This document shows positions 47,616-58,655 of a stretch of 64,000 bases of DNA, one piece after another. Every line of letters starts with the position of its first letter. Within the stretch, counting starts at the first letter, position 1. This DNA is from Patiria miniata (taxonomy: Eukaryota > Echinodermata > Asteroidea > Valvatida > Asterinidae). A program made the translations under genes and the position numbers. The notes beneath the pieces were generated by a model that ran no database searches, had not been told where the DNA came from, and saw nothing but the letters and a program-made list of their open reading frames with translations. Location: assembly GCF_015706575.1 (NCBI RefSeq), contig NW_024037065.1:5456001-5520000 (forward strand), in the 5' to 3' direction.

Positions 47616-49351
47616 TTCAACAACAAAACTATGAATTTTCTTGATCTTACCCTGTCTAATAAGCCCTTCACTCTAATGAATAATAGAATCCACTACCGTG
47701 TCTTCCAAAAATCCTTTCATAAGTTCACATATGTTAATTACAAATCTAATCACAACCCCTGTGTCTTCCGAGGCATCATCAAAGGAGAATGTCATCGGTA
47801 CAAGACACATAGTGCAGATAACAATGAATATAATCACATACTCCAACTCTTAAGACTCCGACTTAAAAGGTGCGGTTACCCTAATAGATTAATTGAAGAA
47901 AATTCCCTATATTACAGAGAGGAATCCTGCACTAGATTACACACTTTTAAAACACCGAAATATGCAATTCTTTGCAAAATCCCGTTCAACAAAGCCAGCA
48001 ACAACGTCAGGCAAGCTAAAAGAATCCTTAAAAAAAACACCGGCTTACTGGGCCCAAAATATGGCGTTAACATCTCCATCACCAACAACCCTAAGCTAAA
48101 ACAGTTGTTTTGTACAAGCCGCAAACTGCACAGGAAGATTGATAACTTCAAAGTATAATAATAATTACGGACAGCCGCCAACTATGATTGTGAGACATGA
48201 TATAACCTCTACCCATTTTAAATTTTAATATATTTGGGGTGTATACATCCTTATTAAGAATTCCCTTCAAGAGCCACAGGTTTATGGGCGCGTTATTCCT
48301 TCTTAAAAATATCCCTCAAGAGCTACAGGTTTGTGGGCGCGTAGTTCCTTCTAAAAAATATCCTTCAAGAGCCACAGGTTTGTGGGCGCGTAATTCCTTC
48401 AAAAAATATCCTTCAATAGCCACAGGTTTGTGGACGCGTAATTCTTTCTAAAAAATATCCTTCAAGAGCCACAGGTTTGTGGGCGCGTAATTCCTTCTAA
48501 AAAATATTCTTCAATAGCCACTGGTTTGTGGACGCGTAATTCCTTCTAAAAATTATCTTACAGCAGCCACTGGTTTGTGGGCGCGTCATTCCTTCTATAA
48601 AAGCAAAAAAAATATCCTCCGACAGCCATTCCTATACCGGAATGTAATTCACTATGAAAAAGATCGCGTTCACTCATTAAAAAAAAACAACTTTCAACTA
48701 AATTACGGGTAGCAGCTCACTACGTGAAACATGGTACCGTGTTAGCTTACCCAGATAAGGTTTTCTAAGTCATTCATATCGGTTATTGTTTTCACACTTT
48801 TCCTATAATTTACCACACGCCCTTAAACACATACAACCTTCTTTTGTATTAAATCAAAACATTACACCGAATTTTATTATAAATAGTTATAAACGATTGA
48901 TTCGTATCGATTAAAAACAGTCGATAAACTCATTAGACATTATAATTGTAAACAGTCTTGTATAATTTTCTTTGAAACTCAGCCTTCAAGTTTTATCTGT
49001 AAAAACTGTAAAAGCTCAATTTAGTACCTTTGTTTCTTCAAGACAACCGGAATTCCCTTTGCTGAATAATTTTAAAATAGTATCGAATGTAATAAAATAT
49101 AACCACAGAACTGTCAGTATATCGCGTGCATTTTGAGTTCATATTGTTTCCTCTCTGTGTGCTCTCTGTGTCTTTGAACTACCTATCCCCTCGTGCCGGG
49201 CTTGACATTACTGGATCTTTAACCGGTGGACAAAAGGACGACACCGGGCACATTCCTGAACGGTTTTACAACCCACTTTCTTCCACGGCGACTTTCTGAA
49301 CGTCTGGCGTATCGCGAGGTACGTTAGGGACTGTAGTGGACTTTAGGTTCA
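47616..49351 (+). mobile_element. Retroelement fragment (Penelope-like or related RT), inserted in the transposase gene
   Basis: A 175-residue open frame (to 48158) reads FLDLTLSNKPF, then YRVFQKSFHKFTYVNYKSNH, FRGIIKGECHRY and RLKRCGYPNRLI. This is the conserved C-terminal part of Penelope-like or related reverse transcriptases. The 5' part is missing. A 49-bp minisatellite and an AT-rich tail follow. CTCAAACAT lies on both sides (47607-47615 and 49352-49360), a probable target duplication. It separates two parts of the RAG1-RING-like gene and is therefore younger. Confidence 0.6.
48263..48604. repeat. 49-bp minisatellite, seven copies
   Basis: Units begin GCCACAGGTTTGTGGGCGCG at 48273, 48322, 48371, 48419, 48468, 48517 and 48566. 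Each ends with AAAAAATATCCTTCAA. The array lies within the inserted retroelement, downstream of its RT. Confidence 0.85.
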
Positions 49352-50879
49352 CTCAAACATCAAAAGAAGGTGCATGTCACGACCTAGACATGCAAGCGGC
49401 GGCTGTGCTTGCCAAGAAGAACCAGGAAGTTCCGGTTACTGTGGCACTTGGCTCTGGGTACCAGAAGCTCGTGTCTGAGTTGAAGGCAGCTCTGCAACTA
49501 GAACAGCAGGCAGAGGCCTTGCTTGGATGAGGAGTTCAAACTAAAGGAGGTCCAGCTGACTGACACTATCTTGACATCTGAGGAGGGAAGTGCTGACTTG
49601 GAAGACTACATCGTTGCATCAAAGGCACTGACGGAACAACGGGAACGCCTGGTAAAATAAGATGAATGAAAGTCAATTCAGAAAATGAACTGTTCGAAAC
49701 TGACAAAAGGATAATTCCATTTTTTCCCCTCTAGTTGACGGAAGCGGGAACCCTGAGGAAGAAGACCGCGCTGAAGCCAGGGCAAGGTCCTCTAGCTGGT
49801 CAACTTGACATCAGGAATTCCGGGTGCAGCGCCAGGCTTAACATGGGAAAAGCTTTGTTGGGAACCATGTGCAAAAATGCTGCAAGGTTAGTCAGTAAAG
49901 AGATTTGCAAACCATGTTTAGCACATTAATCATGCAAAAAGTGCGGACAAAATAAATACAATCTATGATTGCCTGTTATTCAATGACAAGAAGCTTATAC
50001 ATACGTGTAATCCTTCCTTTGAATTGTAGCAAGAGAACATCGTGCGCCTGACGAATGCCATCATCGACAGGACCGAACAAGTATGCCCTTCCCTGGTGCC
50101 TGAGGCAAGAACAATCGCTGCGAAGTATGCCGAACTATTCCATCTGTTCAGCACTTGTCACCGGAAGTATAACACCTCTTCAATCCTGGACGACCATGCT
50201 GTAGATGCATTAGGCCAGAACATTAAGAACTACCTGGCCTACTTCCGAGCCACATTCCCATCAGAAACTGTGCCGCCGAAGATGCGTCTACTCGAGAATC
50301 ATGTCATCCCCTGGATTCGGCAGTGGCACTTCGGCCTAGGGTTCCACGGCGAGCAAGGAGGCGAGTCCGTCCACGCCCATCTGAACTCCCTCCGTCGCGA
50401 CGTCCGAGGACTGCGGGATGACGTGGCCATCCTGCCGTCTGTCATCCGGACGCACACGCTCCCGCGACTTTGTTTAAGTTTATATTTCACCCATCTATCC
50501 TCATCGTAATGCATGATTTTGTTGTTTTTTAGTTTATATGATTTTGATTAACATTTACAGGTGTACAGTGTAAATAATGTGAGCCGGTAATGTAAAGCTT
50601 TCTTGTACTTGAAGATCGGTATAGGTGTATAGTGTAAATAAAGTTTTGAAGGTTAAGTATAGATTTCACGTATTTTTATTCTTTTTTCTTGTATAGTGCA
50701 GAAATATGAACAGTTCAAGAAAAGCCCCTCTCCACAATTAATTATATTTTTCTTCGCCCCCGCCCAACCCTTTTTTACAGGGGATGTATGGATAATCGGC
50801 GACTTCGTGTACGCAGAGTGGCTACCAGGGTAGGGAGAAAGGCACAAGTGTGGAATTAATGTAACAAAAATAGGGACAA

Positions 50880-51170
50880 AACTTAAAGCCCTGTGGCCAC
50901 ATCCAGTGATGTTAATCGTTCACATCGTAACCAACGATTTGGTCGGCACATATTGTTTCTGTAGTATGCGCCAGCGTGCTGCAATATTCATGCAAGAATG
51001 TTGTAATGCTTTCCCTGGGACTGAGTTGGTATGGTCGGATATATTGCCACGCGCCTGCTACTTGGGTGCAACTTATCAGTCAAAATGGAAATGAAGCGGC
51101 GGCGAGTAAATAAAAAGGCGCGGCGCGTTCACTCGGCAGTCGCATCGGCGTGTCGGTGCTTATATTAAAC
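50880..51170 (+). mobile_element. SGNH-hydrolase-like fragment of a retroelement (fossil)
   Basis: The sequence shows VHIVTNDLVG, FPGTELVWSDILPR and a KRRRVNKKARR block. This is the pattern of the small SGNH/esterase-like domain carried by tyrosine-recombinase (DIRS/Ngaro-like) and some other retroelements. Only this part remains, it is broken, and it looks old. The assignment is by recalled motif pattern. Confidence 0.45.
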
Positions 51171-53700
51171 CAATTCCGGGCACACATTCGTGACTTTTTA
51201 CGGCGCATTCGTATAAAAACTTTGTTCCGCTTTTACGCGTGATTTCTCTTTGTGCTACTCTTTGGGGTGGGCGGGGGGTTGTCCGCTGCCTGCTGTCCCA
51301 GTGGGGCGCGCGCTGTGCGTTTTGCAGAAAGTTCCGTGTACGGTGGGCAGTGTCTCAACTCAGATTAAATAAATTTCTTAAGTAAGATTAGGAACTTTGA
51401 CCTAAACATTGTTCACCAGTTCCAGTCTTCACCAGTTTAATTCTTAGAAACACTACGCCTAGCACCCTCTTGTACTGGTGGGGCTTATTCCAACCGTATT
51501 TCCGAACGATGGAAATAATTGGATTGCCTTTTTCAAGTTTATTTTCAAGTGATTTAGGCATACTATAAATTCAAGTCTAGTGACAAGTCTCGCAGTGACT
51601 AGCACCAATTTGATTGGGTTATAACCGTAGTGTCTAGGGTGGATATATACGCGGGGAGTGATTGGCAAGCGTGCCAAGATGATGCCAAGCATTTGGGGCA
51701 AGCGTACGTGCCCCCGTTTTTTTTCTGGCCAATGTGCCAAAACAGTTTGGGTTAATTAAATTTGAACAAAACGAAATAAAAGAACGGCTCGAAAAAACTA
51801 TGCCAAAAAGTCAAACCTTTGTTTCAAGGTGTATTTTGTGTATGGGCCGAGAATAAATCAATAATTTTGTTTACTAATGTATAAACACATGACGCCTCAT
51901 AATACTGTGCGTTAAGTTTGATTGAAGAGAAATTCGTTTTCACGAAATTTAAAAATCTAAGTTTAAAAATCTAAGTTTAAAATTTTTAAAATCTAAGTGT
52001 GTAATTACACACACATCCCCTGGTGTAAATAACCTTGAGCATAAGCAACTCTATCAAAACACAATCTTAATATATCTTCCTTATAGCTAAGGTGGTCCTG
52101 ACCCCTAATACAAGCGGCGTTGTAACAGTTTCCATGTCGCTTTTTAAAAACCCGACACTCGGTCTCCGTCAACTCAAATACTAGGAGGGGGTTGGTACCA
52201 TCTTCCATTCTGCATAATACGCATTATAAGGGTATTTGAGCTTGTTTTTCATATTCCTGGTTCATATAAGAACTCTATTTACAATTTTGGAAAATGTTTA
52301 CTCAGTAAAATTTTCTCAAATTTAGGGCTCAGTTCTATTTTTATCTCAAAGAAGTACCTTTGGTTCGCAACAGGGGCACTTGGGTAAATCGGGGGGGGGG
52401 GGGGACAAGTGCGCCCTCCAAGTATTAATTTTACGGAGGCCAAGTGATTGCAAGCCGACTGTTCAGTGGACTGTTCTGTTTGATACGGGTTCACGGCGGT
52501 CAAACACTTACAGACAAGCTTGCCACAACTTTGTATAAAGCTTGTAACTTTATTGTGGAAATTGAGCCATTTGAGTCTTTTAAATATGACTTTAAATGAT
52601 TTGAGAAAAAAAATGTTTTCTTAAATACGAAGAGAATATGTACATGTATGTGCAGACAAGATTCAGAGATATTCAATTGCTGTTTTGTGAAAAATTCTGA
52701 GAAAACTACTGTCGTGAAATCAGATTTTTAAAAGGAATGTTGGGACATGTCCCTTGCATTGGCAGATACTTATTTGTTTTTAAATTGTTGTCAAAGAAAA
52801 GAACAATATAAAATGTATTGCCAAAAATGTATTTGTTAAGTTCATTTGTAAAAGTATGCCTTTAAGACGTAATTGCACCAAAACATTTGGAATTCAATGG
52901 AAACTTGTAATTCAGACAAAACATTAACGTGGCTAAGAGTAACAAATAAAGATTGGATTTATGTAACATAACCCTTATCAAAAATAAAAAACAAATTATT
53001 CTCCACAAGAATCCTTCAATCTTGGGCTGCAAGAGGTTTAGTTACATAGTACATGAGGTCCATGCACCGTACGCATCCGCCCAAAAATTTAGGGAAATGA
53101 GGAATAACCCACATAGTTACGTCTGTAATAATTACCATTCTAATTCATGGCTGCACTCTTGGAATGTGAAGAAAAAAAATGTACCAATTATTCATTGCTA
53201 TTTTCTCATTTAAGTAAACACTTCTAGAAAAAAGGTGTCATTTAATACCTATTATTGAGGGCTCTTATCGAGTTTTCTGATGGGCCGGATGGATTCCATT
53301 CCATTCTCAAATTCTAACCTGCTTGATGTTCCTTAACAATAAACGCATAGTATTTTAAATGGTATTAAAACTTTGCCAAATCCTATTAAAATAAGAGGTT
53401 TTAGGACTGTTATGTTTAATAAGAGGTTGCTTTTGTGAGACCTGAATTAGTATTTTGACACTAGCCAGCCAAAATACATTATATTTGGAATAATTGCATA
53501 CAGGCCAAGCACCTGCAATTTGTGAAGATAGGACCTTGGCCCTGAAGAACAAGCCTTGGCCTTAGCCTAAAAAGGCCCGAGGGTCCAAGCTTTAGCCTTT
53601 CGGAATGAGACCTTGGCCTTGGATTTTTTTTAACTCGCCAAGACACCGCAAAATTTGACCACTTATTAATACAAATTTAGCTCCTTTTTGGTTAGAACAA
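51171..53700. other. Intergenic, no gene recognised
   Basis: A C run of 14 lies at about 52391-52404. A short minus-strand frame at 52005-52208 (ECRVFKKRHGNCYNAACIRG) looks protein-like but has no recognised family or splice context. Confidence 0.35.
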
Positions 53701-53749
53701 AATGTATGATTGCCACTTTTCTTTCAATCTGCTATTCATTAACAGAATG

Positions 53750-54049
53750 TTAAAATTCCTTCAAGCTGATCACAGACAGGCCAAGACGCAGGTTTCATAC
53801 CTGCTCTCATTGACGAAACTCTGTGGGTTTTTCACTGTGAAGGAGGGCTGCAGGCGTAGGTTTGGTATATCGCCAAACACTATAGCTTCAACCAAGACAG
53901 CTGCGCTTGACTTCCAAATGTCTCCGAGGACAGCTCATAATATCAGGGAAGCTGAGCTGCGGTCAGGCATGCCAGGTCATTTAAACCAAGCCACCCACAC
54001 CGTGACACCAAGTTCGAAGACACTACATGAACTTTGTCTTGCAATTTGA
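53750..54049 (+). other. Possible exon, unknown protein
   Basis: After CATTAACAG an open stretch reads MLKFLQADHRQAKTQVSYLL, then GFFTVKEGCRRRFGISP and ends ...LHELCLAI*. Composition is protein-like, but I recognise no domain, and no partner exon was found. Confidence 0.25.
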
Positions 54050-54090
54050 TAAAAAAAAAATAACTCTAACCCCTAAGAAGTTTATAAGCA

Positions 54091-54344
54091 CCCTGCCAAA
54101 TGCAACAAAAAGGAACTTGGCTGAAATAGAGCCCCGCTAAGTTCAAACAATTGCAACAGCTTATTGTGTTGCATTTTTCAGTGAATATAACCCAGTGGAT
54201 ACCAGCCTGGACAACAAGCAGTTACCTTGTAAAAAATGCAACCAAATGCAAGAGTGGATTTCGTTGTATTGCCTTGGCACTATGAGCAGTTACCTTGCTA
54301 AATGCACAAAGTACCTTTGATGCTTTCTATAGCATTTAGCAGGG
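54091..54344. mobile_element. 254-bp MITE-like element, TIR CCCTGCYAAATGC
   Basis: CCCTGCCAAATGC at 54091 and GCATTTAGCAGGG ending at 54344 are 13-bp inverted repeats with one mismatch. The interior repeats AGCAGTTACCTTG twice. No coding. Confidence 0.5.
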
Positions 54345-54796
54345 TTTAACATACCTCATCCTTGAACCCGCAGATGTGCGAACATTTCGAGACGAAATCA
54401 ATCGCGACGTTGTCAGAATAGTAAGTACTCGAAATACATTTATCGAATCAATTGATGTCGGATTACTGATGATGTATCACATTCGTGATTCATAATGCAT
54501 TTTAATAAGAGTGCCAACGCGTGACGTCATGTGGAACCGGGAAGTGTATTGATAACACATAATTGTGCGCGCGATGTATTCACTTCGGTACTCTATAGGG
54601 CGGTCATTGATGTCAACAATTTGTTTGGCAATCATGGGTTACACACAAACGCAATGATACATGGAAAACATGATGTACCTGCAATAAATAAGCGCAAGCG
54701 AGCTAGTCACCATCAATCGAGTGCGTTCACATAAAATTGTGTGATAAAGTTATATACATGTGCATGGAATCGGATGTTCTGCTTGTTAAATTGGTG

Positions 54797-54957
54797 AATT
54801 TTTGAATGTAATTGGATGTGCAAACAGAGGCAATCGTGACAGAAAGTCATTTTATGGTCTACCCGAGGTGTTTACGAGAGAAGGTGGTACCGCAGAAACG
54901 ACGAAGGAAATGGTTTTTGAACCTCTCGAGAAAATATATTTTTGAGAGGAATCTGCC
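54797..54957 (+). pseudogene. THAP-domain exon with one frameshift
   Basis: GCANRGNRDRKSFYGLPEVF then TREGG, and in the next frame RRRKWFLNLSRKYIFERNLP, match the layout of the C2CH THAP zinc finger (Cys, SFYxLP, RRxxW). The frame changes at about 54895-54900. A good donor GTAAGT follows at 54958. THAP domains are DNA-binding and occur in P-element-like transposases and host factors. Downstream exons were not found. Confidence 0.5.
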
Positions 54958-55488
54958 GTAAGTATGCCCTGAGCATTTTTTATCAGGTTCGTTCTAAAAT
55001 GAATTTAAATTGTCCCTATATAAGTACATCGTACTTCTAAGCCATAACTTCTGTTATTTCATGCGAGGATATTAAGAATTTTTGATGGATTTTTAAATAC
55101 TTCGAAGTTCAGCGGTCATTGCATATCATGACGGGGTGCTGTAGTTTTGCACATGTATGCACATGCAGGATCAGCAGAATTGGCTAAAAACTGCGTCACG
55201 TTATACATGCCTGTATCAAAGTTATAACATATTTTCCTGTCAACTTATTCATACTTATTTATACTTAAAAGGGAAAATTGAATTATTTCAAACTGATACA
55301 TGTGTGTCACAAAAGGGTTATTTAGGCAAAGTTTTGTGTTTTGTTTGCAGCATTTACAGGGTACGTAATAGTACAGGCAAGGGCTGCTGGCCTTCCCCGG
55401 ACAGAATTCTTGCTGAAACCTGCCAGTGTTGGGCCAATGTTGTCGGGCGGGCTTGTTATTATTTTTATTGTGATAAATAAATTGAAAT

Positions 55489-55821
55489 TTAAAACAGTAA
55501 CTCACTTTTAATAATGTAATTTATCCATAATGTATTCATGAATGCGAGCGATAACTCCATGATATAGGTTTGTGTGTAAATTCTTTCACTCGCAGGGGTC
55601 GCTCCTGGGTCTTTTCCTTCATACACATCTATATTTCTTTTCGTCGCTTTGTGTTGACTTGTGTGACAACTGAATCTGCAGCAAATAAACCAATAATTTT
55701 TGGGATACACCAGTGCCTCAAGTGGTAGTTTTCTTCTTGTCCGGCACCTGGGATCATACTCCCTCTCCGGATAGATAGACTCCAACTCTACGTCTGCAAC
55801 TAGCAGGTTACTACAGTGCAA
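55489..55821 (-). CDS. Unidentified open frame, 110 residues or exon thereof
   Basis: The frame reads VELESIYPEREYDPRCRTRR, then LPLEALVYPKNYWFICCRFS, HKATKRNIDVYEGKDPGATP and a C-terminal MELSLAFMNTLWINY. The composition (Cys, aromatic, balanced charge) is protein-like and it is uninterrupted. An ATG begins it, but an AG at a TGCTAGTTGCAG site just after could make it an internal exon. I do not recognise the family. Confidence 0.4.
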   Translation of the reverse strand: MHCSNLLVADVELESIYPEREYDPRCRTRRKLPLEALVYPKNYWFICCRFSCHTSQHKATKRNIDVYEGKDPGATPASERIYTQTYIMELSLAFMNTLWINYIIKSELLF

Positions 55822-55929
55822 AATATTTCTTAGACATCAATAAGATACATTGTATTCTCAGACAATCAATATGGGTTTAGGCGGAAGCATTAAACGTCAC
55901 AAGTAACTAATGACCTGGGCAATTCATCT

Positions 55930-56360
55930 ACAGCAATCGGCATATTTTACGCATATTTTACATCTCCAACGCATTGGATACAGTCAACCATGACATACTT
56001 TGGTCCAAACTCGATCACTACGGTATCGGAGGAATAGCCTTGGAGTGGTTCAGGAATTACCTTCTAAATCTTTATCTGTGTGCATAAATGGTGTTCAGTG
56101 TTTCTTATCATCTACTATGGGTCCATTTTGGGCCCCCTTTTATTTTCGAGAGATATCAATGATTCTGATAAATCCTGTGATTTTTTTTAAATTCTATTTA
56201 CGGATGACAGTATTAAGGTCAAGGCAGTATCCACGCACTCTTTGACATAGTTAACGATGAACTTTAAAAAAGCGTCTAAATGGATTAAAGCAAAATACGT
56301 TTAATGTTAACTTAAAGAAAATCAACCAATTCCAACAACTTTATGCTGTTTAGTATAAAC
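55930..56360 (+). mobile_element. LINE reverse transcriptase fragment (Jockey/CR1-like)
   Basis: DTVNHDILWSKLDHYGIGGI, ALEWFRNYLLN and CVNGVQ(C)FLSSTMG are the RT fingers/palm blocks (usually AFDTVDH...YGI.G.AL.WF..YL). The GP(I)LGPLLF and ND blocks follow in a shifted frame. It is a degenerate fragment with no ends found. Confidence 0.65.
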
Positions 56361-57184
56361 CATGTTATCTTACGTTTGAAATAGTTCCAAGATGATTGAT
56401 GTAGGCCACTCTCAGCCATGTGGTTGAGAAGGGCAATTTCTAAAGGTAACGCAACCCTTTATTTGGAATAAAACTACATGTACACAGACATGTTCATAGA
56501 GGCGGGCGAAATCTTTGAAAATTTATTTCTCCCATGCAACTTTCAGGGTTTTTTCCCCTTATAGTATCGATGATGGTGTGTAGTAAAAATGTGCATAAAA
56601 GTCGCCTTCACGAGTAATTACTAAATAACGCCCTTTTTGCCGGCTTCCATTGGTCGACACCAGACCTGCGTCAAGTTACGCCAGGTGACGCTAATGAATA
56701 TGCTGAAGTAGCTGTGAAGCCACACATCCTGGGTGTGGTTGAGCGTGTAACTCTTGCTACTCCCTAGTGCAGGCAAATTTTGCGTGCGCATTGCTCCCGG
56801 TGCAGAGTTTACTCCTAGTGTGACAGAGAACATAATCTTGCTAACCCGCGGGTCATACTCGTGCCGTTCGTGTGCCCAGGAGTATACCCGCGTAACACGA
56901 GTAGCATGATTGTGCGCAACCTATGGGGTCGCCTTGTTTGGCAGGCCTCGCCGGTTTACAAAAACACTAATGACAAAACCTCTTTTTTTCCAAAATGATT
57001 TCTTTCTTTATTGTGCAGGGCCCTCACAAAAAGTGTATAAAGCTAAGTGATGATGCTGAAAAATATGATCCCAAAGTATCAAGTTCAACAAATGGATATT
57101 TCTTGATTGGTACACAGTTTCTTCAGCTCATTTCAGAAGGCTTGAAAACACACTTGTAGCCTGACAATGAAAAAACAACCCCAT
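56361..57184. other. Intergenic, nothing recognised
   Basis: There is a GC-richer patch at 56640-56950 with open frames on the minus strand but no recognised protein. Confidence 0.35.
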
Positions 57185-57193
57185 GTTACGGTC

Positions 57194-57311
57194 GGTGACT
57201 GCTCTATGTTCCGACACCCCTATGTTCCGACAACTGGCAAGACTGGTTAGGGTTAGGAATAGGAATATGTGCAGTCGGAACATAGGGGTGTCAGAATATA
57301 GAGATGTAACC
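57194..57311. mobile_element. 118-bp inverted-repeat element with 9-bp target duplication
   Basis: GGTGACTGCTCTATGTTCCG then ACACC at the left pairs with the complementary right end finishing GATGTAACC. GTTACGGTC lies on both sides (57185-57193 and 57312-57320). The centre holds GGTTAGGGTTAGGAAT. The arms repeat CTATGTTCCGAC twice. No ORF. Confidence 0.7.
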
Positions 57312-57879
57312 GTTACGGTCTGCAATCGTGAGACGAACGCACTAACACGGTATTAAACTGGTTTCTTGTGTGGGCGCCCCAAATGTATACATCTTGTGGC
57401 AATTGTATACATTTCGTGGGGCTAAAGAAGTATGGTGCACGTACAACAACAACATTGGTGTGAAGCGCCTCAAAGATTTTCACTTATTCCCTACAACAAT
57501 ATACCTGTCGTTATTGTGCAGGCCAAAATTGGTACACCATAGCGCCTACGGCTCTATGAAAACCATGTACTACGTGGGCAGGGTCCTCAAAAATCCTCGT
57601 CAAGATTTTTCTTGGATATATTTCCAGGGGTAACAACAAATTTAAATGGAGTTCGGAAATACTTAGATGCTATAAGTGTTCAACTACTCGTGGCATATTA
57701 ACTTGAGTAGAGTCTTACAAATTATATTTGGGAACATTTTCGAACGATTTCTTCCCGACTTGAAGGTCAGCTTTACCAGTAACAAGTATTGACGTTTCGG
57801 CATCGATGATGGCGATTTTTTTTAATGACATGAAGTTATAAATCACCGTATATAAATCACCATTTCAATCGACACAAAA

Positions 57880-58070
57880 CAAAACCAAAGCCAGTATCGT
57901 CGAGCAATTCAACAGGACTCTGAAGACGAATATGTGGAAGTAGTTAACGGCCAACAAAACGTACAATTTCGTGAAGGTCTTGCCCCATCGCTGTCTGCTT
58001 ACAACCACGCTTTAAACCGGAGTATAAAGAGCAGCCCTGCTTCGGTCAATGCCCTAATGCCAAGACAGTC
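57880..58070 (+). mobile_element. Integrase fragment of an LTR-type or Polinton-type element (fossil)
   Basis: A short stretch with KASIVEQFNRTLKTNMWK and a following YNH-like block matches the end of the catalytic domain of retroviral-type integrases of the F54H12.3-like group. It is a small, old, broken fragment with no terminal repeats found. Confidence 0.45.
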
Positions 58071-58088
58071 CAAAATAACGGTAACGTA

Positions 58089-58269
58089 GTTCGAAGTACC
58101 ATTGGTCCGATGTCCCATTGGTCCGGAGTCCCATTGGTCTGATGAAAAATTATTCTGTGTAGTTTCACTTGTTCAGGTTGACTGACCCTAATCCTAACCG
58201 TAATCCTATGGGGCGTCGGAGCAATGGGATTTCGGAGCAATGGAACTTCGGACCAGTGGTACTTCAGAC
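58089..58269. repeat. Inverted-repeat element made of CATTGGTCCGA phrases
   Basis: TCGAAGTACCATTGGTCCGA then TGTCCCATTGGTCCGGAGTC on the left is mirrored by phrases CGGAGCAATGG, CGGACCAGTGGTACTTC(A)GA on the right. The centre has CTGACCCTAATCCTAACCG, a TTAGGG-like core. Confidence 0.65.
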
Positions 58270-58274
58270 GGGGC

Positions 58275-58655
58275 CGTATCATAAGTCCGACGCCTCGTAG
58301 GTCCGACGCCTCATTAGTCCGAAATTTCGGACTTATGAGGCGTCGGACTTATGAGGCGTCGGACTTATGAGGCATAACATTTATTTATTCCGCCTCATAG
58401 GTCCGACGCCTCATAAGTTCGACGCCTCATAAGTCCGACAACGGAAAAACGAGGAGTTTAATTTGTCGGACTTACGAGGCGTCGGAGCTATGAGGCGTCG
58501 GACTTATGAGGCGTCGGACCTATGAGGCGTCGGACTTATGGGCCTTTATTTGGTTAGTGAATGCAATTTTGTCGGACTTATGAGGCGTCGGACCTATGAG
58601 GCGTCGGACTTATGAGCGGACCCCCTTCGGACCAATGAGACGTCGGACTAGTGCA
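58275..58655. repeat. Array of 16-bp TCCGACGCCTCATAAG units in both orientations
   Basis: About 19 units of GAGGCGTCGGACTTAT or its complement occur in blocks of alternating orientation, with small changes (ATAGGT, ATTAGT, CGTAGG). Spacers contain AACATTTATTTATTCCG and similar. The array starts directly after the previous inverted-repeat element. Confidence 0.75.

Larger units (their letters stand above)
45168..50509 (+). pseudogene. RAG1-RING-like N-terminus joined to a DDE-type transposase core (N-RAG-TP-like)
   Basis: The start is ATG at 45168 after CTTCACAG. Pieces in order are LDKLCRLCGAMC; DVAKDVINIHPRHMC; TALTWRPHPRLGACPVCTNF; the Lys/Arg-rich RPGRRKIKAKSGGRPR; and a C3HC4-type RING (CKIC...PCMHLYCFEC...CPKG, about 45630-45745) followed by GYFASLFSNLVLKC. 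This follows the layout of the vertebrate RAG1 N-terminal zinc region. The last RING Cys is Gly. The core has LRELKKW-type RIRELKKWLKGYNIL (46500), VGGDKGGRTFKQMIQ (Asp 46889), LYVFRDYEYLCRVYGI (Asp 47099), a CCLYC zinc-like motif (47288), VCPPGLHISLG (47568) and, in the longest exon (50042-50480), GFHGEQGGESVHAHLN (Glu 50351/50363). These look like D, D and E of a DDE nuclease; the E block recalls RAG1 SEGNES. Several frames, stops and introns separate the pieces, and a retroelement interrupts it at 47616. It is clearly dead. The family name is from memory of the Aplysia N-RAG-TP transposon. Confidence 0.7.

Noticed and set aside
48263-48604. CRISPR-like array
   Set aside because: Units are contiguous 49-bp tandem repeats without unique spacers, in a eukaryotic context.
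45168-50509. A host RAG1 or ProtoRAG RAG1L gene
   Set aside because: The N-terminal zinc/RING part fits, but the core motifs (GGDKGGRTFK, RDYEYLC, GEQGGESVH) are not those of the RAG1 core, no RAG2-like gene is present, and the region is full of breaks.
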